From NCBI RefSeq assembly GCF_017562075.2, contig NC_054081.1, positions 3,590,739 through 3,654,738 of the forward strand: a stretch of 64,000 nucleotides of DNA, written 5' to 3'. The stretch comes from Anopheles merus (lineage: Eukaryota; Arthropoda; Insecta; Diptera; Culicidae). Within the stretch, counting starts at the first letter, position 1. Each line of letters opens with the position of its first letter. Shown piece by piece: positions 26,129-37,399 of the stretch. The position numbers and the translations under genes were made by a program. The notes below the pieces were generated by a model. It was not told where the DNA came from. It did no database searches and was given only the letters and a program-made list of their open reading frames with translations.

Positions 26129-27814
26129 TTACTTACTTACTTATTCGGCGCTACAATCGCTTTGCGGTCTTGGCCTGCCTCAGGAGTGTCCGAAACTACT
26201 CACGGACTAGCGCCTTCCTCTGCCAATCCGTTATTCCGGCCTTAATGGTGGACGCCTCCACGCCATCTTGCCACCTCAATTTGGGCCTACCACGCCTCCT
26301 CTGTCCTTGTGGACGGCCTTAAAAGACTTTACGGGCTGGGGCTCGTCCGTTTCCATGCGTACAACATGGTCAGCCCACCGGAGCCTGGCGAGCTTGATAC
26401 GCTGCACGACAGTGAGGTCGCCGTACAGCTCGTATAGCTCGTCATTATAGCGGCTCCTCCATTGTCCTTCCACACATACTGGGCCAAGTATCCTTCTGAG
26501 CATCTTCCTCTCGAACGCGGCTAAGAGAGTTTCGTCAGATTTGGACAGTGTCAATGTCTCAGAGGCGTATGTGAGCACTGGTACTATATAGGTACTATAT
26601 AGTCCCAGCTTCGTCCGTCGCGACAGGTTCTTTGAGGTGAACTGCTTTTTCAGGCTGTAGAATGACCGGTTGGCAGCCAGCATCCTTGCGTGCAACTCAG
26701 CTTCCATGCTGTGGTCGTTGCTGACCTTTGACCCTAGATAGGTGAATTCTGGGACGACTTCAAAAGTGCGTTCACTTATCTGTGCATCACGCCTACGTAG
26801 ATTCTGATTATTTATAGGTAGGTCCGCTGATGGTAGCAACAGTTTGGCCTTTGCCTCGGTTATCTGCAAGGGTCTCTGCCGCCTGCTCTATGTCTTGGTA
26901 GGCTTCTGCTACATACGAGAGCCGCAGACCAATGATGTTTATATCATCAGCGTATGCCAGGATCTGGGTTAACTTATTGTAGATGGTTCTTGAAGTCTCC
27001 CCTCTTTAACGCCAAGTTCAATAGAAGACCCAAGAGAAGAGCTGGCGCAGACCTTTGGTGGTAGCAAAAGGTCCTTAAAGTTAAAAGTCAGAGTCATTCT
27101 AGCTAGCCTTATCAGTTTGGCCGGGATTCCAAAAGAGCTCATAGCATCGTACAGTTTAACCCTGGCTATGCTATCATATGCGGCTTTGAAGTCAATGAAG
27201 AGACGGCATGTGTCGTTCCTGTATTCAGCCATCTTCTCCCAGATCTGCCGCATGGAGAAGATCTGATCAGTGGTTGATTTTCCGTTTCGGAATCCTCTTT
27301 GATAGTTTCCGACTATCACTTCGACGTGCGGGACAAGGCGATCCTGAAAGATCAGGGAGAATATTTTATAGGCGGTATCCAACCTGTCTCCTTTCTTGTA
27401 TGTGGGGTAGATGATGCCGAGATTCCAATCACAAGGCATCGATTCGCTATCCCACATCTCAGTAACGATTTTATGAATCTCATTTTCTAGTCGTGCACCT
27501 CCATTCTTGACCAGTTCAGCTTTTTCAGCCAACGGATAGCCTTTCGTGTTTCTTCTATGCTAGGTTGCAGGTAGCATGACACTATCTGCTTGTGGCGCTT
27601 CTAGCTGTTCGTTAAACTGGTCGTTGAGTAATTCATCAAAGTACTGAGCCCACCGCAAGAGGACCTCTGGCTGGTTACTAATCAGATCTCCATCCTTGTT
27701 GCGACAGCAGGTTACCTTAGGTACAACGTTGTTTCGGTAAAACTGCTATCGCTTGGTAAAACTTTCGTGTCGGTCCGTACGCCTCTCTGGTTTGCTCGTG
27801 TTCCCGAGCTCTCC
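26129..27814 (-). mobile_element. 5'-truncated RTE-like non-LTR retrotransposon
   Basis: Seen: a minus-strand LINE about 1.7 kb long. It ends at its 3' side in a (TAAG)n tail (26129-26146 on the plus strand as TTAC repeats) and is bounded by a perfect 13-bp duplication. The sequence encodes the end of a reverse transcriptase and the long C-terminal region. The endonuclease and the start of the reverse transcriptase are absent. Known: RTE-type LINEs have very short 3' untranslated regions ending in short tandem repeats and commonly truncate at the 5' end during insertion. Here only about three bases separate the last stop from the tail. Inferred: a single target-primed insertion, fairly recent given the perfect duplication, then inactivated by frameshifts and an internal deletion. 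Clade placement rests on protein resemblance by eye. Confidence 0.85.
26149..27760 (-). pseudogene. RTE-like reverse transcriptase, disabled
   Basis: Order on the minus strand: an RT N-terminal segment around 27570-27700 in another frame (CRNKDGDLIS then RWAQYFDELL); the open frame 27532-26969 with PTYKKGDR, GFRNGKSTTDQIF and the motif A block FIDFKAAYDSI; then a jump from GVKEG to TIYNKLTQ. The jump looks like a deletion of the RQGDPLSCLLF region. YADD follows at 26954-26943 in a shifted frame. The frame 26869-26276 has FTYLGSKV, LTYASETLTL and ARLRWADHVVRM. Another frame shift then gives LRWQDGVEAS to the last stop near 26149, with one internal stop. Both catalytic Asp blocks are present in sequence, but the product cannot be made as one protein. 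I chose no start because the 5' end is missing. Confidence 0.85.
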
Positions 27815-27827
27815 GCTAAAAACTTAC
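27815..27827. repeat. target site duplication, right copy
   Basis: GCTAAAAACTTAC, the exact match of 26116-26128. It marks the 5' truncation point of the LINE. Confidence 0.85.
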
Positions 27828-28700
27828 TACAGTGTTATTTCTTATATAATTCCTATTAATCGCGTCCACATGTTTTATCATATTATGCTGTGCAGTTCAT
27901 TAAAACACGTATTTAATACTATCCGGAATTCGGAGCAATATTGTTTATATTGAGATTAATTTCGGACAGTCAAAGTAAATTGTGATTAATTGCAGCTGGC
28001 ACATTTGGAGCAATCAGAAGTTAGCTTAAGCCATAAAGTGTTAACAGGATATAGCTATTTCTCATTTAAAAATGCTTGGTACTTCTTGTAATGTAGCATT
28101 AATGGACCAATTTCTGACGATGGCTATTAAATTTGATGCACATTATGACTTTTTTGATTCGGACTCATTACTTCCAAAGATACGTTGTCTGTTGGGCCTT
28201 TGTTATTTATTAATACGCTAGACATCTAAGATCGTTTATAAGTTCAATGATAAGGTCTCTATGATGCCCAATCGCTTAACAAACAAACAAATATTTATTT
28301 TTTATCTAAAGAAATTGACTTCTGTCTAATTGCACTGTGCAGGTCAGCCTCGAATTTAGATATCCTCACAGCTTCGGGTAAGAAAACCTCGTCGTGAAGT
28401 AATGATGTCATTGCTGCTCAGCTGCTCAAGATATTTGTTCAGGAAGGCAAATTTTATATCATTTGCTTTTGCTACTTCAATCAGAAAAATCATCCAATTG
28501 CTTCTTCATTTTGCTAACCTACATCAAAACTTGCCCAAAACCCCATTACCGTTAATTAATCGTCCAAAAATACGACCTGCGGGGCGAAATGTCACCAGTG
28601 CTGGGTTCGAACCGGCTCCAACGCATAGAACATTGGCATTTCTCGTCACATTCCTCCGGAATTCATTTCTTTATCGTCGCACTAGCACTAGCAATAGGAA
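27828..28700. other. AT-rich noncoding flank
   Basis: AT-rich and stop-rich up to about 28560, then mixed composition. I recognise no element. A GGGTTCGAACC word at 28604-28614 resembles a tRNA B box but has no matching A box or cloverleaf upstream. Confidence 0.5.
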
Positions 28701-30650
28701 ACACTGGAAACTTAAACCTTTTCTCTCTCGCTTTCTCTCGCCAGTGAGCATTCGTCCATTTTGCATTCGTACCTGAAACGGAACCAAAAAAGAGAAAAAA
28801 CAATCAGACACAAGTGATGCGTAACAGCTCAAACACACACACAGCCGAGCAGGGAATAAAAACAGCGACGCATAATGAAGACTAAAATGTCAAATGGGCC
28901 CACCCGCACCCTTTCGAGAAAGCCCGCCCAGCAGGGGGGTGCTGACTCATTATGCAAAGCAAACACACGAAACCCATCGCACCTTCCATTCGCCCAAAGA
29001 ACAAAAACAAAAAAACAAAAATGAAAAAAGGGACGACCCAAAAGCCGGCGTGTATTTTCCCACTCGATTGACTTTTCTTTGGACAGGTTTTTATTAAATT
29101 GTCTTTAAACCGTTTTTTTTTCTTCGCCCCGTGTGTTGTTGCAAATGAAAAAAGGGGTACCGGGCACATGAAAGGGAAAGTGTTTTAGATTGCATGCCGT
29201 ACGTGTGTGTGTGTGTGTGTGTTTTTAAACGATAAGAAAACACAGCAAAGCCTTCGAGAGAGGTTCAATGCAGTAAGACACCTTTGGTAGGTCATTAGCA
29301 AGCTTGGAAGATATTTTTCTTCAGCTCGTAGAAGCTCCCTCTACCTCCCGCTCACTACCCAAGGACACCAATGCTCCGTAGCGTGTAGATGTGCCTTTTT
29401 AACTCTCCAATTTTACCAATTTTCACCAGCCCACACAAACCATCCCGCGCCGGGCCCAACGACACCGCTACGCACCGTGCCGGAATGTCGAAAAAGTGAA
29501 AAGACAATGCACAGAGGCAGCGAAAGGAGGGTGAAAAAATACTTTCCCCCCCTCTTCGAACACAAATAATGTACGGGAAGGATGTTGGGATGGCAAAATG
29601 GATGTGAGGAGACGGGGGGGGGGGGAAGGGCACAAGGAGCGAAAGCCACAGGAATACAGCGCGCAAGAGCACACAGCAAAACAAGTCTTAACCGCAGCGG
29701 CGTTTGTTCGTGTTTGTTTTGCTACGAAAAACCGCACATTTCCTGCAAACTCCAATTATGTTGCCCCGCTTCGGCTTCCCTAACTGCCTTTCTCTCTCTC
29801 TCTCTCTCTCTCTCGCTCTACGGGGCGTTTTGGATCTCATCAACACTCCCCGCTGCCGTGCACGCACGCCGTTCGCCTGCTTGGTTTGCCAGTTTTAACT
29901 GTTGTTACTGACAGCCGCCTCCGTAACCCAACGCGCCTGCATCGCCCACCCGTTTTTGGCGTTTATTGTACCACAGTGGGGTGTGGGAGGGAGAGAGAGA
30001 GAGATGGTGGGAAAGGGAGTGCGGGGAAGAGTGTGTAATCCACCGGAAATTGTGTTAATATTTATCTTAACAAATTATTCGACAAAATCTCTTTACCCAT
30101 CCAACCGCTAGTATGAAACAAACACACGCACACACCCACTGTACCGTACTCTGTGTACTCCAAAACCAACTTCCGGAAGGGAGTCAGCCTTCGACCGGAA
30201 ATAATACGCACACACGTGCACGATTGTTTGTCTGGCTCCAGGACAACAGAGCACTTTCTTCGCCCATTTGCACCATTGCCGATTTGAACCGATTGCGCTG
30301 CGTAAGACACCTTTTGGGGTGGGAGGGAAGCAGCGCAAGAAGGGCGGCATCTACCGGCAGGCACGCAGGACGAGAAGCTGTAGATGACTGTGTTTCCGCC
30401 GAGCGCTACCGACTGGGGAAGGTAATCTGCACACCGACCTGCCTGGCAACTGCACTTATCAAGAGCTCTTCTGGCACTGGCACCGGGGGCACGGTAATGA
30501 GACAACAGGCAACGCTTCAACGCGTTGGATAAAGAGAATGACGTATGAGCAGTGCTTGCAGGATTAGCAGTGCTGACTAAGCATACTGCTTCCACAAATT
30601 GTTAGAACAGTTGAAGGAGCGGATGGGGAAAAAATCACAACACTGATGCG
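28701..30650. other. GC-richer noncoding stretch
   Basis: No gene is recognisable. GT repeats lie at about 29203-29222, a G run at 29616-29625 and TC repeats at 29790-29814. The longest frame (177 codons, 30062-30595 minus) has no domain. Confidence 0.55.
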
Positions 30651-31018
30651 GGAATGGAATGGTATATCATGGTCGGGGTTCACCCAGGAATACAGCTGGA
30701 AGTTCTTAGTAATCATTTGTAGTAACTCTGCGCAAAGGAACGATTACGAATGGTTCCATCCCTTCTTTAGTGTTTTAAATTCGACCACACATTAGAAAGA
30801 CGATACTTCTTTCGGGAGATATAGTCATTGTGGAAAATACATATGAAATTGATAGTCAAAATTAGTAGCCTAAGAGTTTTGGCAGAGGGCGCTGTATTGA
30901 GAGTATGTTTCTGACATCTCTGAATAGGTTTTAGATTTGATTTTGGTATTTCAATTTGTCCAATTGCAGCAATTGACAATGGCCCAGCAATAACCATGGA
31001 TAAAGTATTCGAATTGCT
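30651..31018. other. left flank of the 88-bp satellite
   Basis: AT-rich noncoding sequence without recognisable features. The repeat array begins abruptly at CTTGAAAAATCC. Confidence 0.5.
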
Positions 31019-31640
31019 CTTGAAAAATCCTTAAAATATGTTATCTTGATCTGATCCTATATTATACTTCTCCAGAATTCTTCAAATCTGACAATTCTTG
31101 AAGGATCTTGAAAAATCCTAAAAATATGTGATCTGGATCTGGTTCTATATTATACTTCTCCAGAATTTCTCAAATCTGACCATTCTTGAAGAATCTTGAA
31201 AAATCCTAAAAATATGTGATCTTGATCTGATCCTATATTATACTTCTCCAGAATTCTTCAAATCTGACAATTCTTGAAGAATTTTGAAAAATCCTTAAAA
31301 TATGGGATCTTGATCTGATCCTATATTATACTTCTCTAGAATTCTTCAAATCTGACGATTCTTGATGAATCTTGAAAAATCCTAAAAATATGTGATCTTG
31401 ATCTGAACCAAGATTCTGGAGAAGTATAATATCTTCTCCAGATTTTCTCAAATCTGACAATTCTTGAAGAATCTTGACAAATCCTAAAAATATGTGATCT
31501 TGATCTGATCCTATATTATACTTCTCCAAAATTTCTCAAATCTGACAATTCTTAAAAAATCCTAAAAATTGTGATCTTGATCTGATCCTATATTATACTT
31601 CTCCAGAATTTCTCAAATCTGACAATTCTTGAAGAATCTT
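31019..31640. repeat. tandem satellite, about 88-bp period, seven copies
   Basis: Seen: the marker CTATATTATAC recurs at 31057, 31145, 31233 and 31321, exactly 88 bases apart, and again at 31511 and 31588. The fifth copy near 31409 has ATTCTGGAGAAGTATAATAT where the reverse complement is expected, so a 20-bp piece is inverted or a small hairpin was copied. The last interval is 77 because about 11 bases (around GAAGAATCTTG) are missing. Each unit contains the palindrome-like AATTCTTGAAGAATC. The array has no coding capacity; the small minus-strand frame over it is just the repeat. Confidence 0.95.
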
Positions 31641-32050
31641 GCGATTTTATAATCAGTTGTGAATTACTTTAAATAATTAGTATCAGTACCTATGACAATC
31701 AACTCCAAACATAAAATCAATACGACAATACTACTATTTCACATCGAGTTGAGCTAAAGAAGAGTTTTCGGAAGCTATTGGATTACTATCAGAGGATTAC
31801 ACCCGTTTACTAGTTTGTTTCCCATGAATACTTAATATTGACAACTTTTGCAATGAAGCTGGTGATGCATTTTCAGGATTTTTTATCAATATTGTAATTG
31901 CAATATCCCAATGCGCTATGTAGTCATCTAACTAGCATCAATTAATAATCTTTTAAATCATTTTTGGGAGAGAAAAGCGTAGTTTCTAGCGCAACGTGCC
32001 CAAAACAAACACACAAGAAATCCGCTCAATAAAAATATTCCCTTTCCAAG
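31641..32050. other. right flank of the satellite
   Basis: AT-rich noncoding sequence. I see no element ends, so the array does not appear to sit inside a recognisable transposon. Confidence 0.5.
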
Positions 32051-34300
32051 CAAAGAATCTTAGCGAAAAGCCCTCCCCGAAGTGCCTGCAGTGTATCTTG
32101 GCGCATGATGAAAGTTAATCTTACTATTTCCAAAAGGCAAACCCCCCTCCCCCTCCACCCTATTCCCCTCCCCTCCCTGGCAGCATCTCGAGGCCAATTA
32201 GGGGTGCCCAGATCCTGGCACGACCTGCACGAAGATACCGACGAATTGGTTTATGCAAAACTCGCCCGGTGCGCGCGAAAAAAGGAACAAAACCTCACCG
32301 TGCCCGCCGCATCCCGCACGACCGCTTCGCCCCCTAGCGGACCCATCAAAAATGGGAAAGGTGTTGTCATTTTGTCGCTTTTCACTTTTCACCGCGCGCG
32401 CGCGCGGCCGCCCCCTTTCACGTGCCTTACCGCGTCTTCGCGTGACGGTTTTTGGTGCGCCATTTGGTTTTGAATGACATTCATTGTGTTTATATATATG
32501 TGTGGCTGTGTGTGTGTGCTGGGTAGGTTTTGAAAACTGTTTATTCAAGCCCCACCGTACCGTGCCCCCCCTTTTTTCGCGCCCGAGACATTCCTTTCGC
32601 ACCTGGTGTGCGCGATCGGGTGAAAATAACGCTAAGTGGTATCTTCCGAGGCCACATCCTGTCGAAATGATAAAGGTTTGCTCGCACTAGGCAAGCTGGG
32701 AGGGCACATGAGGAACGCTGCTCTGTGTGTGTGTGTGTCGGCACGTGGCGGCACGGTCCGGGAAAATCTCGCATCCGTGCGCCGAGGTGTTGATTGAGCC
32801 GGGGAAAAAGTCATGTCTCATGACTCGCCCCGTGCCGTGGTAGAGCTGAAGACGAGCTTACAGGAAGCTGTCGTCGGGCAGGAAGCCGGATACATCCCAT
32901 CGCTTCTTGTTAGGCAGTGGGGGAGGATCGCTTTGCTGGATGGATATGGTAAGGTTTGGGTTTCGTGTGTGTGTGTGTGTGTGTGTGTGTTTTTTTTTGG
33001 TTCTGCGTATTCTTCCACTCCGCTGTGGCTGTACCGCTGGCATCAGTGCGGGGAAGGGCCAACACTTGGCGCAGGATTATCAGGACCATTTAACCAGGCT
33101 TCTCTTAAAGAATCGCTTTTATCGTTCCATGTCTTCCGGAGCACGGTAGCACTGTGTTTTGCTGTGTTTCTGCTCTGCTCGGAGGCTGCCGGCCAGCGAA
33201 GGACTAAGGGAATGCGTCAATTCCAGAAAACGAATCGTAACCTCACACACATACACACACACACATACGTTTTGTCCATTTGGCAAAGAAATGGAGTGTT
33301 ATTTCAGCAGAGTTTTTTTTTCCTGCTGAGGGTCTTCCCCGCGGTTGATACCACATCGGAAATGAACTTTTTTTCTGTTTTCGTTTTTGCCCTCTTCGGG
33401 TTTTGGGAGGGCTTTTCGTTTTTGTTTCGTTTTCTGCTAGAGTCAATCTCGTGGTCCTGCCTAGATACACAAAATGTCCTCCCCAAAGAAGAGAGAGAGA
33501 GTGAGAGAAAAAAAAGGGAAAGCAAAAGCGGTAAGAGCAATGCGGCTGGAGCAAAAGGGCGAGACGCGTTTTATGCGGGTGGCGCCCCCATCTAAGTGCG
33601 CGCCGGGAGCGCTGGGAAGGTGCAGGGGGGCCAGAAATTTAATGAAGATTGCTGTTTGCACAGCACATCTATCGCCAACGCATCGCTCGCACACTGGGCT
33701 AGTGGGAGAGAGGAGCAAGAAAAAAGCACACACAAAAAAAAAACATCAAGCGGCCCTTTCCCTGACGAAAGCAAAACCGAGATGGCAAAAGCAATGGTGG
33801 AGAATAAAAAACAGGAAACAGTACGAAAAACAAATGCCCGTTTTTCCACTAAATGAGATATCTTGAGCTTCTGTTTCTGCCGCCTGGTGGAGTTTTTCCA
33901 TCTCTCTCTCATTCACTCCGCTCGTCTGGTGTTAAGGTTGAAGTGACGTGTCGGTGCCGTGACCAGGATGCGAGCGTTGGTGGATTGCGCGGGAAGCAAT
34001 TTTAACAGGCTGATGCCGGTGATGCCGTGAATCTGCCTGTGATGGGGTGATTAAAACGCCAAACGTAGCCAAACGGCGCCTAAATCCAACGACCGGTTCG
34101 GCAAAGCTGATGGTAAATTTGGGGGCGCGGGGGGAAGTTTTCTTGGGAATCGTAGTGAAGAAAACTATCGCCAACCCATTGGTTTCACGATTAAGTGTCA
34201 GTTCGGCTGGACGGATCACAGGGCGGCTAGAAATGCTCTAGAGCGGTGTAAAATGTAAATAAAAAGTGCTATCGTTTATCGGTCCTTAGCGCAGGACGGG
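32051..34300. other. GC-richer noncoding stretch
   Basis: No gene is recognisable. It contains CG-alternating sequence near 32392-32407, GT repeats near 32967-32990 and small CA tracts. The 260-codon plus-strand frame 32813-33595 is opened by the GT and T tracts, has an irregular composition and shows no domain. Confidence 0.55.
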
Positions 34301-35150
34301 CGAACTACCGTAAGGATGTGTTCGGGATGTTGGCAGCCGTAAATTCTGAGCTCTTGGATCGTATTTAAAGATTCAATATTGAGTATCAGCTGTGTAAAAA
34401 TGTTTCGGCAAACTGGAGCTTCCTTTTTGGAGCTGAGGTATGTTAAGGTAAGCGTTACGGTATTGAAAGGTTCAACAAATTTAGAGAAAGTTTGCTGGAG
34501 TTGACGATTTTATAACCAACTGTTGAAGTTTAGGCGAGTGTAGTAGGACACAGCATCAAAATTTGATGATCTCTCCTGTCAGTTCAGCATTGCAAACTTC
34601 AAACCTGTAAAGTGGATTTCATCTATTCCAATCACAAGATTAAAAATCTGACACAAGGCACTAAGATGCCGTTCAAGACACAGCTACAAACATTTTGATT
34701 TGGGAACTAGAGCATATCAGGTGATGTATAAACTGTGGATCTAGTAAAAGGACTCCCCATAGCTAAGTTTGGAGAATCGAAACAGGTATTACAGTGGAAC
34801 TTTCAACCCTACTCTACGAAGGCTCTAGAAATTTCTTCAAAAACTAAGATAATAATTGGAATTGGAAACATACGAAATTACGACTTTGATCATTCTCAAG
34901 GATTCCACATAAAATTTGACGAGCATTAGCCTTTCTTGGTGCCTTCTATTTCATAATGAATCTCCAACAACTCTTGGAAGATATCTCTTATAACGAAGGA
35001 CCTGCCAGCATCTTATGTTATTGAGCAATTGTTGGGCGCTGAAGAATTGAAAATTTGATACAAAATGCACATCTCTTGCAAGATATTTCCCGGCAAAATT
35101 CTAGCCGCTCCACAACCTGACAGCAGATAGCTGGAATTTTGTGAGGTCAC
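34301..35150. other. AT-rich island, unassigned
   Basis: AT-rich, stop-rich sequence. I found no terminal repeats, tail or protein similarity. It resembles the other islands only in composition. Confidence 0.5.
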
Positions 35151-37399
35151 CGCATCAAACTCAAGGTGTTAACCGTGCGAACCGTATCACTGCACTCGGG
35201 CAGCTTCTTCAGCCGCGAGCATTCCGGCATTCCTCCATTAGGCCAACACAAACGATCACACCGATGCATACCTATTAAAGCGTAATTAAGCAATTACTTG
35301 CTGCAGAGTGCATTGCATGCAGCACTGACGGCAGCTGCGGTGTACCCGATACCCTTTGACCTCCGCCGTTAGTTCGGCCCTCGGAAGTGTCCCCGTCAGC
35401 AATTACCAGAAATTGGAGGGATGGTGGACGGACGCTTTTCGCGGTTTTGCCGCGGGCACACAAAACAAGTGTTATAATTCCCTGGGTGCCCTGCCCTGCT
35501 GGTGAAATGTGTAAATAATAATAAATATTTTAAAACTGCAACTGGTCAAGCCCGCCCGCCAGCGCGAGCCGGGCGTGCGAAGCGCAGGCTGTGCGACAAC
35601 TGTCGCGCCCTGATCCACGCTCTATTACGTATTGATAGGAACATGTGGATAATTATCCCTAATTAATTAAATGATTAGCTTATTATCGTCACCATGGCTT
35701 TGCAATTCGATACCGCCACCGCGTGCTCGATGGAGGTTTGGCGTCTCCTCGGAGCGGCTTTGACCTGACCCGCGCTCGTACAGCGTGCCCGCTAACGGAC
35801 GGTCCACGACGGTAGAGGCATGGGGGGGGGGGGGAGCGGTTTCCGGGTGGCAGCTTCTTAGCAGTGTCCGATTTTCTCGCCCAAAATTGTCAATGGAAAT
35901 TAATTATCTTCCTGCACCTGCACCCTTCCAGGTACGGCCGAACCACTTTCACAGTGCAGGGCCCGGAATGCGCAGGAATGTCCAGCGAGTTTCCCGGTTT
36001 GATTTGATTTAGTATGCAGCAGCACCCGGTTCGTGCGTCATTATTTTCGATTTATGCTTGCGGAACCGCGGCGACTGCAACGGAGCAAAGGGTAACACAC
36101 GCTAATTGCTTTAGCGCTTTCGGCGTGCACACTCGAGACGGTCTTGCGCGGCCCCGATGCGGGCTAGTTTCGATGGGGGGGGGCTGGGAAAGATGAGCCG
36201 TGTTGCTGTGCCCTTTGGTGCACCCTAGCACGCCGGCCGAGAGTTTGCTCGTTCCCCGGTGGGCCCTTTCTTAAGGTCCTTGCAACGGTTCGCGCTGCCA
36301 AAGTTCTACCGCTACCGCAGGAAGAAGAGGCAGACAAAAACGGGCCGATCGGGACACCGTTGTTGAAAGTTTAATTTCGCTTCGGACAAAAAAACACCTG
36401 CTCTTGTTCGCTGTTTACGCGTTTCGGGCTGGTCACCCGAGCTGCGTTTGGCTTTGCTTACCAGAAACGAAGTTCAAAGAGGTGCGGCTAATAATTGGTT
36501 ACACGGGCGTTGCATTTTTCGAACCACACGACCTCAACAAAAGATCTGAAAGACAGGGGCATGGCATGGTTCGAAAATGGGAAGATTCGTCGCGCGACAA
36601 GAAAAGCTTGCCAGAAGCTTCAATAATAACAGACCGTGGCGAGGTCCCGCATCCAGCAGGATTACCGCCAACACACACACACACACACACACGTGCAAAA
36701 CTTAACTGACAGTTACCCCGCGCGCGTTACAGAGCGGTCCCTCTCTTGGGGAGCTGGACGGAAAAACTTTCGTTATAATTATCCGATGCAAAACATTTTC
36801 GCGTGCTGGTTCGTGTTTCGTCTTCCGCGTCTTTTTTTTTTTGTTCTGCTTTGGAACCGGAATTTCGCCCTTTCGGCTCGTGAAGGCGTTCGCGCTGCAG
36901 CACTCCACTCACTCAAGGATGGCTTGGGTGGGGGTAGCGGCGTTGGAGGTTTTTTTTTCTTTTTCTTTCTGTTCGCACACAGTTGTTTGTTTGTTTGGCT
37001 GACATGTGATAGTTAGAAAGCTTGGCCTAAGTAAGCCTGAGTTTTGTAGCTTTGCAGCAGGGCCATGGTGCAGGCAGAACTTTTCCGTTGTGAAAACTGT
37101 CACCGCACCACCCGACCGGCAGGAAAGTAAATAAACGCTCAGCGGTGATGATTGCTCGAGCGGTTGAGGGGGGGAAGCGGAAGGGTGTTAGTAGGTACAG
37201 TTACTTGAGAAGTTGTTTGGCTTTTGTTGCGCGGGTTTAAATTAAAAGTTGAAACTGTCGAGTTTAAGTGTTCGATTTTCGAGCGCAGCTAGCCGTGTGA
37301 CGGCGGTGGGAATGAAGGGCACGGCAGCCTTGGTAGATTTTCTTTGGTTTGTCTCATTTCGAGCTAGTAATTAATGGACCCGATTAAAAAGTTACGATT
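35151..37399. other. GC-richer noncoding stretch with a homeodomain-core-rich block
   Basis: No gene is recognisable. The segment 35625-35700 is dense in ATTA/TAAT cores (including CTAATTAATTAAATG), which are typical homeodomain binding cores. This alone does not prove an enhancer. A G run lies at 35822-35834 and CA repeats near 36669-36690. Confidence 0.5.

Noticed and set aside
28604..28614. tRNA-like B box GGGTTCGAACC
   Set aside because: No A box or cloverleaf can be built upstream at a reasonable distance.
31326..31529. Small minus-strand frame in the 88-bp satellite
   Set aside because: It is only the repeat unit read twice.
31019..31640. CRISPR-like regular repeat
   Set aside because: The units are contiguous tandem copies with no unique spacers, in a eukaryotic context.
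32813..33595. 260-codon plus-strand frame with hydrophobic segments
   Set aside because: It runs through GT and T tracts that create the Val-Cys and Phe runs, and it has no family resemblance.
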